DNA from: Ignavibacteria bacterium UBA2373
GTDB lineage: Bacteria > Bacteroidota > Ignavibacteria > Kapaibacteriales > UBA961
Assembly (NCBI GenBank): GCA_002344005.1
Contig: DDTD01000098.1
Location: 1 to 64,000, forward strand
Length of the DNA: 64,000 nucleotides
Direction: 5' to 3'
The notes below the pieces were generated by a model. That model was not told the origin of the DNA and ran no database searches. It saw nothing but the letters and a program-made list of their open reading frames with translations. The position numbers were made by a program, and so were the translations under genes. Below, piece after piece: positions 17,970 through 27,626 of the stretch (the first letter of the stretch is position 1; each line of letters starts with the position of its first letter).

Positions 17970-19025
17970 TCAGTTTTCTTCATCGGTATTTAGAGTTTTT
18001 TCTTCCTCTTCTGCTATATTTTCTGGTATTTCCATTATTGGTGATTCTGTGACAGTGTCTGATTCCAATAAAATATCTTCACTTTCTTCGACATTCTCTG
18101 CTTCATCCACTGCTAAAGTGTTAATGGTAATATCGTTTTCTTCCTCTTCGGATATTTCTTCCTCTTCGGATATTTCTTCCTCTTCGGATATAGTTTCCGG
18201 TATTTCCATTATTGGCGATTCCGTGACAGTGTCTGATTCTAATAAAATATCTTCACTTTCTTCGACATTCTCTGCTTCATCCACTGCTAAAGAAGTGGTA
18301 ATATCATTTTCCGGCTCTTCGATGGGAGTACTGACTTCTTCTTTATTCATTTGCTCCATAGCTGCAAGAATTGCTCCTTGAGGACTATGTTCCATCAATT
18401 CTTCAATTTCTCTCAATTTCGGTAAATCGGATAATTTATTTATACCAAAAACACGCAAAAATTCATCCGTCGTAGAATACAATAATGGTTTACCGATTGT
18501 TTCTGCCCTACCTGAAATTGTGACAAGATTTTTTTCCAATAATGCATTCACAACCTCACCGGAATTTACGCCGCGAATGGCATCAATTTCCGAACGTGTG
18601 GTGGGTTGTTTATAGGCAATAATCGCCAATGTTTCCAAAGCTGCTTGCGATAAACGACGGCGTGATTTCGATTTTAATAATCGTTGTACATACTCGCCGT
18701 ATTGAGGGGTGGTTGCAAATTGGAAACCGCCGCCAACATTAACAATGCGGAAAGGTCGGGAAGAAAAATCCAAATCCAGATTTATCTCGCCAATCAACTC
18801 GTCAAAATATTCGGGCGTGAATGTCCCCCACAAATCTTCTTGCGGAGCCGGCTCTTCACCATTGTCCGCAACGGTTGTTTGTTGATTAAAATCTTCAAGA
18901 ATAAGAAAACGGAATAAATCACGTACAGTTAATGGATCATCAGAAGCAAAAATAAGAGCTTCCAATGCTTTGCACTGTTTATTACGTTCAAGTGTTAGAA
19001 AATATGGGGTTTTTGTTGCTGCCAT
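17970..19025 (-). CDS. scpB: Segregation and condensation protein ScpB with repeated acidic tail
   Basis: A 351-residue protein. The first 220 residues are the ScpB fold: two winged-helix domains, with LEALIFASDDPLT near the N terminus and LSQAALETLAIIAYKQPTTR in the second. ScpB joins ScpA and Smc in the condensin complex that compacts chromosomes. After residue 220 comes a glutamate-rich tail built from two copies of a 30-odd-residue unit (LAVDEAENVEESEDILLESD) separated by an EEEIS-rich stretch. Normal ScpB is about 190-240 residues, so the tail is an add-on. No scpA nearby. Confidence 0.9.
   Translation of the reverse strand: MAATKTPYFLTLERNKQCKALEALIFASDDPLTVRDLFRFLILEDFNQQTTVADNGEEPAPQEDLWGTFTPEYFDELIGEINLDLDFSSRPFRIVNVGGGFQFATTPQYGEYVQRLLKSKSRRRLSQAALETLAIIAYKQPTTRSEIDAIRGVNSGEVVNALLEKNLVTISGRAETIGKPLLYSTTDEFLRVFGINKLSDLPKLREIEELMEHSPQGAILAAMEQMNKEEVSTPIEEPENDITTSLAVDEAENVEESEDILLESDTVTESPIMEIPETISEEEEISEEEEISEEEENDITINTLAVDEAENVEESEDILLESDTVTESPIMEIPENIAEEEEKTLNTDEEN
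18025..18292. repeat. Direct repeat inside scpB (two 94-base copies)
   Basis: Copies at 18025-18118 and 18199-18292 differ at three positions, all silent in the minus-strand reading frame. Between them lie tandem copies of an 18-base unit that encodes SEEEEI. Confidence 0.9.
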
Positions 19026-19058
19026 TGATAGTGTTAATAGTTGAATAAATACAAAATA

Positions 19059-20138
19059 TTAATTTTTCTTGGAATAGGCAATACGAGGATCAACAATAGA
19101 ATACAGTAAATCCGAAATTAAAATTCCAACAAGAGTAAGAATTGCCGAAATGGTAAATACTGCCATAATCATAGGATAATCACGCGCTACTAATGCCTTA
19201 AAAGAAAGTTCACCCATTCCCGGGATACTAAAAATAGTTTCAATAATAACCGAACCGCCAATTAAACCGGGTAAAATTCCCGCAAGCAATGTAATAATCG
19301 GGATAAGAGAATTGCGTAAAGCATGAACAAATATCACTTTTTTTTCACTTAGACCTTTTGCACGTGCTGTACGAATATAATCTTGTCTTACTGTTTCCAA
19401 CATAGCCGAGCGCATTTGACGTGATATATAGGCAAAGCTGCCATACGTATAAATAATCATCGGTAATACTAAATGTGCAGCATAATCATTCATCTGACGA
19501 AAAAATGACCAATTCACCGAAAAATTAGGCGAGCGCAGTCCCCCCGACGGAAATATACTGATAAATTCATAATTACATAAAAATGTGATGGCAAGCGTAC
19601 CTACCCAAAATGTCGGTAATGAATGAAGAGCAAATAAAAGGAATGTGGACAATTTATCGAGAAAACTGCCTTGATTCGTTGCCGAATATATCCCCAATGG
19701 AATAGCTATCACATAAGCAAGAAAAACGGCTGCTATATTCATGAATAATGTCACAGGCACACGCTCAATTAATTTTTCGAGTACAGGACGATTATCTTGG
19801 AAAGAATCACCAAAGTATGGAACTGATCGTGTTTTCAATGCCGACAGATTCACTTGACCATTGGCAAATGCCTCACGGAAATCAAGCATCATCATATCAC
19901 CCATCCATATCACATATTGCTGCCATACCGGTTTATCCAAATTCCATTGCTTACGTACAAGTTCGATAATTTTAGCATTTATTCCCGTCGAACCACTCAT
20001 ATTACCGTCCGCACCGGCACCCACCTTCAATGCAGCCGGATCACCCGGAGCTAAACGGCTTATACTGAACGAGATAAGCGTAATAATAAACAATGTTGGG
20101 ATAAATAACAGTATCCGCTTTATGATGTACTCTACCAT
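19059..20138 (-). CDS. DppB/OppB-type ABC transporter permease
   Basis: A 359-residue inner membrane permease for peptides, nickel or similar substrates. It has the N-terminal signature (LFIPTLFIITLISFSISRLAPGDP), about six helices, and the cytoplasmic EAA-loop region RTARAKGLSEKKVIFVHALRN that contacts the ATPase. The extracytoplasmic stretch at about 50-110 is longer than average. No second permease, ATPase or binding protein is adjacent, so the rest of the transporter must be elsewhere. A -7 promoter motif lies 22 bases upstream of the ATG. Confidence 0.88.
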   Translation of the reverse strand: MVEYIIKRILLFIPTLFIITLISFSISRLAPGDPAALKVGAGADGNMSGSTGINAKIIELVRKQWNLDKPVWQQYVIWMGDMMMLDFREAFANGQVNLSALKTRSVPYFGDSFQDNRPVLEKLIERVPVTLFMNIAAVFLAYVIAIPLGIYSATNQGSFLDKLSTFLLFALHSLPTFWVGTLAITFLCNYEFISIFPSGGLRSPNFSVNWSFFRQMNDYAAHLVLPMIIYTYGSFAYISRQMRSAMLETVRQDYIRTARAKGLSEKKVIFVHALRNSLIPIITLLAGILPGLIGGSVIIETIFSIPGMGELSFKALVARDYPMIMAVFTISAILTLVGILISDLLYSIVDPRIAYSKKN

Positions 20139-20160
20139 ATCTTTCTTTCAAAATGATGCG

Positions 20161-20168
20161 CAAAGATA
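20161..20168 (-). promoter_or_regulatory. TAnnTTTG -7 motif of permease gene
   Basis: Read on the minus strand this is TATCTTTG, 22 bases before the permease ATG at 20138. Confidence 0.4.
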
Positions 20169-20208
20169 CGAAAGCAGTAACCGTCCGAAAAATTGCCACG
20201 TCTATTTC

Positions 20209-22461
20209 TTAGGCAACATCAAAAAAACCGTGCCCCGAACCATACGATGCCAGAAATGCTGCACGCAGTTTCTGATGTTCCGGCTTACGTAAATGTGGAT
20301 CTGCTTCTATCACGGCAAATGCCTCACGTCGCGCCATCGTTATTATATCTCCGTCGGACACCAAGTCAGTATAACGAAACTCCGGCATGCCACTTTGTCG
20401 GGTGCCTAATATGTCGCCCGGACCGCGCAATGTCATATCCACTTCTGCTATCTTGAACCCATCATTTGTGTCCTCCATCGTTTTTAAACGCAGCACCGTT
20501 GCCCGCGCAGCCGACAGCTCTTCCGGCTTTTTGCCTATGTGATAACGGAAATGATCTTTCGTTGCCAAAAAACAATATGATTGCTCCGCACCACGCCCTA
20601 CTCGCCCACGCAGTTGATGTAATTGAGCCAAGCCAAAACGTTCCGCATTTTCAATCAACATCACGGTGGCATTTGGCACATCTATCCCCACTTCTATCAC
20701 CGTTGTTGCCACCAATATGTCATATTCACGCCTATAAAATGCTTTCATCACATCATCTTTCTCATACCACAGCATCTGACCATGAAGCAAGCCCACTCTA
20801 AGGTCGCCAAAAATTTCCGTTTGCAAATGCTCATAATGTTCAACTGCCGATTTCAGCTCCATCTTCTCGCTTTGTTCCACCAAAGGATACACGATATATG
20901 CCTGACGACCTTTCGCAACCTCCGCACGGATAAAGTCAAAATATGTGCGCAATTCATTCTCAAAGATAATCTTCGTCCGTATAGGCTTACGGTTCTTAGG
21001 CAATTCATTGATAATTGAGACATCCAAATCACCATAAAGTGTCATACTCAAAGTGCGCGGAATGGGCGTGGCAGACATCACCAATATATGCGGCACCAAA
21101 CGCTCTTCTCCATGAGAATCCATCGCCATTGAACGCAGCTTTGCCCTTTGCATCACACCAAAACGATGCTGCTCATCAATCACGATAAGTCCAATTTTAT
21201 GATACACTAAGTTTGACTCATTTTTAGATGTCATTCCCCCGAATAGAGCATGAGTCCCCACCACAATATGCGCCCTCCCCGAAGCGATTTCTTCTTGCAC
21301 CGAAGCACGGACTTTCTTTTTCTGACCGCCCACAAGCTGCACCACATTTACTCCCAGCCCCTCGAATAATGCTGAAATTCCCCGATAATGCTGCTCCGCC
21401 AATATCTCCGTTGGTGCCATAATCAATGTCTGAAAACCCGATTCCACCGCCATCAACATAGCAAATACCGACACGATGGTTTTCCCCGAACCGACATCGC
21501 CTTGCAATAAACGGTTCATCGGTTTGCCCGAACGAAAATCATCGGCAATCTCATTGAGCACACGCTTTTGCGCCGAAGTCAACTCAAAAGGCAAACGATC
21601 GAGCAAAGTACGTGCTTTTGTGCTGCGCGGCTCTATCGTCACACCTTGCTCTTGCACACGATTACCCCGCCGACGCAATGCCAATATCATCTCGAAAAAA
21701 AACAGTTCCTCGAACTTCAACCGTCGTTTAGCCCAGCCGATTTCACGCAAATTTGTTGGTGCATGCAAAGCAGCAAATGCCCGCCCAAGCTCCGGCAAAT
21801 CATATTGCCCCAGCATCGCCGCCGGAAAACATTCCTCAATCTTGTCCCCATCATATTCCAAAGCCGTCAAAGCCAATCGCCGCAATAATGCCATCCAAAT
21901 TCCCGCGCTCTTAAGCTCTTTAGTTATCGGATATTGCGGCACTATTACTCCCTTAGCAAAAAGCTCCTCGTCCTCATCATTCACCCGCTCAATCGTCGGA
22001 TGATGGAATTGCAATTTTCGAAATCGCTCCTCAAACTCGGGATTGCCCGACACTACATAGGTGCCATCTTGTTGCAACACTTTCTCATAATAGCCCACCT
22101 GCTGAAAAAACACAAGCTCAGCCGCCTGCGGCGAATCATCACGCACGGTGACTATGAGCATCTTACGACCGCCCGCAAATTCCTGACGACGAATGGCATG
22201 GACACGCACTATTACTGTGGCTTCTCGGCGATATTGTACCTCCGACACTATATCATCAGACTTCAACTCCGAAAATAAAGTCTGCTTCCGGCAACGTTCC
22301 GCCAATGATGCAAGCGAAAAAATCGAACTTCTATCCAAATAGGCACGCGGCACATAACGCAGTAAATCCAATGTAGTGTGGATGCCGAGACCAATAAATG
22401 CCTCTGCCCGCTTCGGACCCACTCCCTTCAAAAACTGTATCGGCGTAAAAGTATTTTCCAC
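20209..22461 (-). CDS. recG: ATP-dependent DNA helicase RecG
   Basis: A 750-residue branch-migrating helicase that remodels stalled forks and recombination intermediates. The N-terminal wedge/OB region begins with a helix-hairpin motif (FLKGVGPKRAEAF). Helicase motif I is LLQGDVGSGKT, motif II is IDEQHRFG, motif III is MSATPIPRTL, and later come VIEVGIDVPNATVM and QLRGRVGRG. The only start in frame is a GTG at 22461; a -7 motif (TAATTTTG) sits 31 bases upstream, which supports it. Length is slightly above the usual 690. Confidence 0.95.
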   Translation of the reverse strand: MENTFTPIQFLKGVGPKRAEAFIGLGIHTTLDLLRYVPRAYLDRSSIFSLASLAERCRKQTLFSELKSDDIVSEVQYRREATVIVRVHAIRRQEFAGGRKMLIVTVRDDSPQAAELVFFQQVGYYEKVLQQDGTYVVSGNPEFEERFRKLQFHHPTIERVNDEDEELFAKGVIVPQYPITKELKSAGIWMALLRRLALTALEYDGDKIEECFPAAMLGQYDLPELGRAFAALHAPTNLREIGWAKRRLKFEELFFFEMILALRRRGNRVQEQGVTIEPRSTKARTLLDRLPFELTSAQKRVLNEIADDFRSGKPMNRLLQGDVGSGKTIVSVFAMLMAVESGFQTLIMAPTEILAEQHYRGISALFEGLGVNVVQLVGGQKKKVRASVQEEIASGRAHIVVGTHALFGGMTSKNESNLVYHKIGLIVIDEQHRFGVMQRAKLRSMAMDSHGEERLVPHILVMSATPIPRTLSMTLYGDLDVSIINELPKNRKPIRTKIIFENELRTYFDFIRAEVAKGRQAYIVYPLVEQSEKMELKSAVEHYEHLQTEIFGDLRVGLLHGQMLWYEKDDVMKAFYRREYDILVATTVIEVGIDVPNATVMLIENAERFGLAQLHQLRGRVGRGAEQSYCFLATKDHFRYHIGKKPEELSAARATVLRLKTMEDTNDGFKIAEVDMTLRGPGDILGTRQSGMPEFRYTDLVSDGDIITMARREAFAVIEADPHLRKPEHQKLRAAFLASYGSGHGFFDVA

Positions 22462-22492
22462 TGCATCTATCCTCTTGAAAAACCAATCCCTG

Positions 22493-22500
22493 CAAAATTA
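22493..22500 (-). promoter_or_regulatory. TAnnTTTG -7 motif of recG
   Basis: Minus-strand TAATTTTG, 31 bases before the GTG start of recG. Confidence 0.4.
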
Positions 22501-22663
22501 CTGCAAATCTGTCGGCAAACTTACCAATCGCTCAATGAGAGCATAGCCATACATGGACCATAGCATATCAGCAATATATCACCAAGACCGCATATTGAGA
22601 TAAAAGCATATCATCGCATTCTCCGCAAAGGCAGAATAGATAATGATAATCTACAATGTCAAA

Positions 22664-23575
22664 TCACACATAGATAAATTTATTTCTATCCAAGATATTT
22701 TCTTCATCAAGTCGGTATGCTGCAAGGTGTCCGCCTTTTGCTACGCTATAATCTAAGCAACAAATATTTTCTTTATATAATGATGGTTCGCCTTTGAGCC
22801 AATAATGTCCGAAGAAAACAAATTTGTCCTTGCTTTGATAATAATAATCTGATAATAATTCCGTACTCTCAATAGGATATTCCGGTAAATTTTCAAGTGG
22901 TTCAATACTTATTGATTTATATGTCATATCGGAAGGATTTTCCCACCATTTAATTCGTATTTCTGTTCTTCGTGTTCCGTCTTTATCCATAAAAAAAAGT
23001 CCCTCGGGCATTTTTATTTCTTTTCCTTTTAATGTCAGTTCAACCGCTTCATGCAATGGAGTTTCTTTTTTTACTGATTGATAAATTAGTTCATCGGTTA
23101 ATCGGTTATTTACCAATAATTGTCGCAAATAATCAATACTTTTTTTGTCCCAACAGGCATGAACAGCTCTGAAAGTATCCGTTTCATAATAAAGCGGCAA
23201 AGTCTTGAACCAGTCCAGATAATCTTCATACTCTTTTTGGAGGTTCTGAAATTGTTTTAAGGTTTCATAATGCTGAATAATATTTTTAATGAGATGCTTT
23301 CGTAAATGCCCTCCTTCGGTTTCTTGAAAATGGAAACACAGCGCATTATATTCATGATTTCCCATTAAAGCAATGGCATTGTCACTGTCAACCATTGATT
23401 TCACTATTTCAAGGGTTTCCCTAATTTTCGGACCCCTGTCAATATAATCCCCAACAAATAGAACTTTTCTGTCAGGATGGGCATATACTCCTTTATTTTT
23501 TGCATAACCCAACTTCAGCAATAATTGTTCAAGTTTGTCTGCATGTCCGTGAATATCTCCAATAAGATCTATCAT
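22664..23575 (-). CDS. Calcineurin-like metallophosphatase
   Basis: A 303-residue phosphoesterase, probably a serine/threonine protein phosphatase or diadenosine-tetraphosphatase-like enzyme (PrpE/PrpA relatives). The two-metal motifs are at the N terminus: GDIHGH (residues 6-11), GDYIDRG (about 42-48) and GNHEY (about 72-76). Further histidines include VHACW and FGHYW. The start is the ATG at 23575, since the upstream extension is AT-rich leader DNA. The first 28 codons and the upstream region are duplicated 1.5 kb away, beyond a nuclease gene. Confidence 0.88.
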   Translation of the reverse strand: MIDLIGDIHGHADKLEQLLLKLGYAKNKGVYAHPDRKVLFVGDYIDRGPKIRETLEIVKSMVDSDNAIALMGNHEYNALCFHFQETEGGHLRKHLIKNIIQHYETLKQFQNLQKEYEDYLDWFKTLPLYYETDTFRAVHACWDKKSIDYLRQLLVNNRLTDELIYQSVKKETPLHEAVELTLKGKEIKMPEGLFFMDKDGTRRTEIRIKWWENPSDMTYKSISIEPLENLPEYPIESTELLSDYYYQSKDKFVFFGHYWLKGEPSLYKENICCLDYSVAKGGHLAAYRLDEENILDRNKFIYV

Positions 23576-23700
23576 AGTGTATAAAGTATTATGTGAATTA
23601 TAGCACAATCTGTACAGTAGGAAAGTAAACAATGTATGCACATTGAACATTATATCCAACTATATCAGCAATGCCATGTATGTTCTCTAAACTACAAAAT
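23501..23700. repeat. Direct repeat copy A (phosphatase 5' end)
   Basis: Bases 23501-23584 match 25021-25104 and bases 23651-23700 match 25108-25157 with few changes. Copy B lacks the intervening 66 bases. The two copies flank the PDDEXK nuclease gene. Confidence 0.9.
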
Positions 23701-23758
23701 TTTTGGCTCTTGCAATATAATGAATGCAATGTCCATAATCATTCGTATTTTTTCCATA

Positions 23759-24754
23759 TTATTCATTATCATCAATATTAAAAGCGTTTAGAATTTCTGT
23801 CCATTTTTGTTGAAGAACAGTTTTATTGGGGAGTTTTGTTTCGTAATCGGCTATAAGTGTGGGCGAAAGGCTTCTGTTTAAGGCATATTCTACTACCGTG
23901 TCGTCTTTGCCTTTACAGAGCAAAATGCCTATACTTGGGTTTTCGTATTCAGTTTTTACATCACGGTCGAGTGCTTCGAGGTAGAAATTGAGTTGCCCCA
24001 GATGTTCGGGCTTAAAGCGTTCTATTTTGAGTTCGATAGCCACCAAGCTGCGCAGTTTTCTGTGATAAAACACCAAATCAATGGCAAAATCTTGATTACC
24101 TACCTGCAAAGGATATTCTTCACCCATAAATGCAAAATCGCGTCCAAATTCCAATAAAAAAGCCGTGATATTGTGGGAAATGGCTTTTTGTAAGTCTTTT
24201 TCAACATGTTGTTCGGGCAGATTCAAGAGTTCCAACACATACGTATCTTTAAAAACATTGGTAATGTCTTGCGGCAAAGTCTTATGCGCCTCGCTGAGTT
24301 GTGCATTCCCAAGCATTACTCGCTCATAATATGAGGAATTGATTTGACGTTCAAGTTCTCTTTTGGATAGGCGTTCTTTGATGCTTAACCGCACATAAAA
24401 CTCACGTTCTTGTGCTGTTTTACAAGAAGAAAAAATAATTGTGTGATGCGTCCAATCTAATTCTCTCACCAGTGGTGCGAGTTTTGGCTCATCTTTGTAC
24501 GTTTCATAAAACTGCTTCATACGCCAGAGGTTTTGGGCAGAAAATCCCTTTATATTCGGTTCGGTTTTGGCAATAAATTCCGCCAGCTCTTTTACAACAG
24601 ATTTTCCCCATGATTTTGCGCTTACTTGCAGATGCAAATATTCACCAATATTCCAATAAAGCATTACCAATTCATGATTAACGGCTTGGTAAGCACGCTG
24701 TTTGGCTTCTGCAATCAGCTTTGTGATATACGAAAATTGAGTTTGTAGTTCCAT
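23759..24754 (-). CDS. PDDEXK nuclease domain protein (DUF1016/YhcG family)
   Basis: A 331-residue protein of the YhcG family. The N-terminal DUF1016 half shows AYQAVNHELVMLYWNIGEYL and WGKSVVKELA. The C-terminal half is a PDDEXK nuclease fold, with Asp in FAIDLVFYHR and the catalytic pair in VAIELKI. These genes are found across bacteria, often near restriction-modification or mobile loci, and the cellular role is uncertain. It is flanked by direct repeats of the neighbouring phosphatase gene, which suggests arrival by insertion or a local duplication. No -7 motif seen upstream. Confidence 0.88.
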   Translation of the reverse strand: MELQTQFSYITKLIAEAKQRAYQAVNHELVMLYWNIGEYLHLQVSAKSWGKSVVKELAEFIAKTEPNIKGFSAQNLWRMKQFYETYKDEPKLAPLVRELDWTHHTIIFSSCKTAQEREFYVRLSIKERLSKRELERQINSSYYERVMLGNAQLSEAHKTLPQDITNVFKDTYVLELLNLPEQHVEKDLQKAISHNITAFLLEFGRDFAFMGEEYPLQVGNQDFAIDLVFYHRKLRSLVAIELKIERFKPEHLGQLNFYLEALDRDVKTEYENPSIGILLCKGKDDTVVEYALNRSLSPTLIADYETKLPNKTVLQQKWTEILNAFNIDDNE

Positions 24755-24823
24755 GAGTCCTTTTTCATTTTAATTTTTTTTCGATACAATGTAATTATCG
24801 CTGCCGAGCTTGATTGTATGTTT

Positions 24824-25096
24824 TTATATCTGTGTGTCGGGAAGATTTTCGAGCTGTATGCCACAAGATAAAAAGCGTACATTGTGCGCAAGATTCATCA
24901 ATTTCATGCTACCAACTCTATCATAATTTCTGACATCAGGAAAGTGATACTTGACTATTTCGGCTGGATAATGGCAAACATTTTTTTCTCTTTGGATAAC
25001 TTTCTCAAAATTTTCACATTTTGCAGAACCTAACTTCAGCAATAATTGTTCAAGTTTGTCTGTATGTCCGTGAATGTCTCCAATAAGATCTATCAT
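24824..25096 (-). pseudogene. Truncated phosphatase start fused to unrelated sequence
   Basis: The open frame begins with 26 residues almost identical to the metallophosphatase N terminus (MIDLIGDIHGHTDKLEQLLL). It then departs into about 64 residues I do not recognise (including NYDRVGSMKLMNLAHNVRF). The later metal motifs GDYIDRG and GNHE are missing, so it cannot be an active phosphatase. Most likely the remnant of a duplication around the nuclease gene; the unrelated tail may be a fragment of another lost gene. Whether it is expressed is unknown. Confidence 0.7.
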
Positions 25097-25157
25097 AGTG
25101 TATAAGTATATATCCATCTGTATCAGCTATGTCATATATGTTCTCTAAACTACAAAA
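25021..25157. repeat. Direct repeat copy B (phosphatase 5' end)
   Basis: Partner of 23501-23700, shortened by an internal deletion. It includes the leader region upstream of the ATG, ending in TGTTCTCTAAACTACAAAA in both copies. Confidence 0.9.
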
Positions 25158-25279
25158 ATTTAACTACATACTCTCACCCCTAATAATCGCTTTTGTCCGT
25201 GTTTCTATGGCTTGGAAAGCACAGAGAGCAATGAAGATAGGGCGTTTCCTCGTAATTTGCACTTAGTTTTTCAACACAA

Positions 25280-27607
25280 ATGTTATCGAAGTTCATGGCT
25301 ACAGCACAGCAAAAAGGAGGAAAGACCTCTTCGACGGGTCAGATATTGACATCCATACCAATGTGGGTGCTCGGTATAGTATTCATTGTGACAACATTGA
25401 TTTTTTTCAGAGAGAATATCTTCGGGAAGGGTTATCTGTGGGATGATGTGGCGGAGTATATCTACCCGTTTACGACATATTCGGCACGACTTACCGCCGA
25501 AGGCCAGATACCGTTTTGGAATCCCTATACATTTTCGGGTATGCCGTTCGCAGCGGATTTCCAGACACAGTATTGGTATCCGTTCCATACGATGGCATTT
25601 TTATTTTTGGATAATCAAGGTAATTTATCGCCAAAGTTCGTGGAAAGCATTGTGTTTTTGCATGTATTACTCGCGCAATGGACAATGTATATGCTGTGTC
25701 GTTATAAGGGCATCAGCGGCATGGGGTCGGTGTTGGCGGCAGTGGCATTCAGTTTTTCGGGATCGCTGGCAGTACGCACCATCCACCCTATGGTCGTCTA
25801 TCACATGGCATGGTTCCCTTTGTTTTTGATGCTCATAGATAAAGCGGCTTTTCAAAAGAATATAAAGTCATTATTCGGTGCGGCTTTGGTGCTGGGGCTT
25901 ATGCTCATCTCGGGTCACCCGCAAACGTCGGCTTTTTGTTTGATTTTTACGGTGATATATTTACTGTGGATGGGTATTGGCGCATTAAAAGCCAAGGAGT
26001 TGAGCGTTGCAGGATTTGGTACAGGGGCAGCAACAGCTATTGGGACTATAGTACTCGCGGCAATGATGGTCGCTATACAATTCCTTCCGGCAAAAGAACT
26101 TGCAGATTTGTCCGAACGGAGCGAAATCACCTATGAAAAAACAGCTGACGGCTCTTTGATGCCCTCACAGTTGTTAACAGCTATTGTTCCTAATCTCTAT
26201 GGGAAATCGTTCCCCGGGAAATCCGATCCGCCGTATTATTTGCAAGATGCAGAAGGCAAACCGGCAGAAACCCATTACTATTGGGATACTTCTTTTTACT
26301 TCGGCAGCGTCACTCTCATTTTGGGTCTATTCGGTGTTTTGACTTTATGGAATACCCGTTTTGGTTCTTTTATTATAACGATGTGCGGCATTGCCTTTCT
26401 CTATGGCTTAGGTAAAAATGGCTTTTTGCATCCCCTTTTGCAGGATATTCCCGTTCTTGGTTCCTTTCGTAATCCTGCCCGTATGATGTTTTATTGGAGT
26501 TTTGGTTTATCTATCATGGCGGGTTTTGGCTTTGATGCCTTGCGCAATGCGGATAAATCTGCTGTTATCAAACGTTTTTTGATACCTGCGGGTGTCATTT
26601 TAGCTATTGCCTTACTTGTGTCTATTGGGGCTTTGAATGGTATGCTTGGTACGCCGGAGAATGCAGTTGATGCGGTGAGCGGTTTCGGTATGCAGGCATT
26701 GGTGATGATTATTGCGGCATTTATTATTGGTCATATTGTTCATCGCGGATGGGTAAACCCCGTAGTGGGCGGAGCCATTGCGACGGTATTGATCTTTATT
26801 GATTTGACAATTTCATATTCGGGATTCAGTGCTTCGAAGGAAAATCCGGCACAGCAATTTGCGCTTGATGAGCAGACAAAACAATCGTTTGCAATTAAGC
26901 CACCGCAAGAAATTTTCCGGGTTTCGATGCGCAATAAATATGGCATGGCTATGAAAAGGAATCAGGGACCATTGGATAATATTATGTTATTCGAGGGCTA
27001 TAACCCAATATTGCTCTCACGTCGCAGCCCCATGGCACAAACATCAAAGGAAGCTGCCGATCTTTTGAATATTCGTTATGAACTCGTTATTGATTCGATG
27101 CGTGGTCAATTAGCATTTGCCGAAAGACCAAGTGTACTGCCCCGTGCACGTATGGTCTATGATGTGAAAATTGTTCCGACGGATAATGTGAAATCGGTAA
27201 TGAAAGCCGGAGGCATAGACTATAAACATCAATCGGTCATCGAAGAACAATTACCGGAAAAACTTTCGGGAAAATCTGCCGACAGCGTCAAACATAGCAT
27301 TGTATGTACTTCTTATACGGACAATGAATTCAGCTATACCATTGAAACCGAGGAGCCGGGATTATTATCATTGAGTGAAATCTGGTATCCGGCATGGAAA
27401 GCAACCATAGATGGCAATGAAACTCCGATGTATAGAACCAATTACAGCTTACGCGGAGTCTATGTGCCAAAGGGTAAACATACCATTACCATGAAATATG
27501 ATTCGGCAAGCTTTGCCACAGGAAAAATGCTGACCATCATTGGACTTGTCCTTTGCGGCGGCGGTTTTGTCGTAACAATGGTAATGGATAAAAAAAAGAA
27601 ATCATAA
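25280..27607 (+). CDS. YfhO-family polytopic membrane protein
   Basis: A 775-residue membrane protein with about 12-13 helices. The first extracytoplasmic loop carries the acidic motif WDDVAEYIYPF, as in GT-C type glycosyltransferases, followed by IPFWNPYTFSGMPFAADFQ, the hallmark of the YfhO family. A soluble domain of about 200 residues (570-740) includes WYPAWKATIDGNETP, and a final helix lies near 750. YfhO relatives in Gram-positives modify lipoteichoic acid or lyso-glycans; the substrate here is unknown. The ATG at 25280 is used; ATG 25295 is also possible. It begins the plus-strand run to tpiA, 19 bases downstream. Confidence 0.82.
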   Translation: MLSKFMATAQQKGGKTSSTGQILTSIPMWVLGIVFIVTTLIFFRENIFGKGYLWDDVAEYIYPFTTYSARLTAEGQIPFWNPYTFSGMPFAADFQTQYWYPFHTMAFLFLDNQGNLSPKFVESIVFLHVLLAQWTMYMLCRYKGISGMGSVLAAVAFSFSGSLAVRTIHPMVVYHMAWFPLFLMLIDKAAFQKNIKSLFGAALVLGLMLISGHPQTSAFCLIFTVIYLLWMGIGALKAKELSVAGFGTGAATAIGTIVLAAMMVAIQFLPAKELADLSERSEITYEKTADGSLMPSQLLTAIVPNLYGKSFPGKSDPPYYLQDAEGKPAETHYYWDTSFYFGSVTLILGLFGVLTLWNTRFGSFIITMCGIAFLYGLGKNGFLHPLLQDIPVLGSFRNPARMMFYWSFGLSIMAGFGFDALRNADKSAVIKRFLIPAGVILAIALLVSIGALNGMLGTPENAVDAVSGFGMQALVMIIAAFIIGHIVHRGWVNPVVGGAIATVLIFIDLTISYSGFSASKENPAQQFALDEQTKQSFAIKPPQEIFRVSMRNKYGMAMKRNQGPLDNIMLFEGYNPILLSRRSPMAQTSKEAADLLNIRYELVIDSMRGQLAFAERPSVLPRARMVYDVKIVPTDNVKSVMKAGGIDYKHQSVIEEQLPEKLSGKSADSVKHSIVCTSYTDNEFSYTIETEEPGLLSLSEIWYPAWKATIDGNETPMYRTNYSLRGVYVPKGKHTITMKYDSASFATGKMLTIIGLVLCGGGFVVTMVMDKKKKS

Positions 27608-27626
27608 ATGCAAAGGATAAAAATAG

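Noticed and set aside
18121..18190. Possible CRISPR-like array
   Set aside because: The short repeats are tandem 18-base codon repeats inside scpB, with no spacers.
22462..22663. Gap between recG and phosphatase gene
   Set aside because: I see only AT-rich leader DNA and no RNA gene or repeat beyond the recG promoter motif.
23759..25096. Defence island around the DUF1016 nuclease
   Set aside because: No other defence gene is adjacent; the R-M remnant is 35 kb away.
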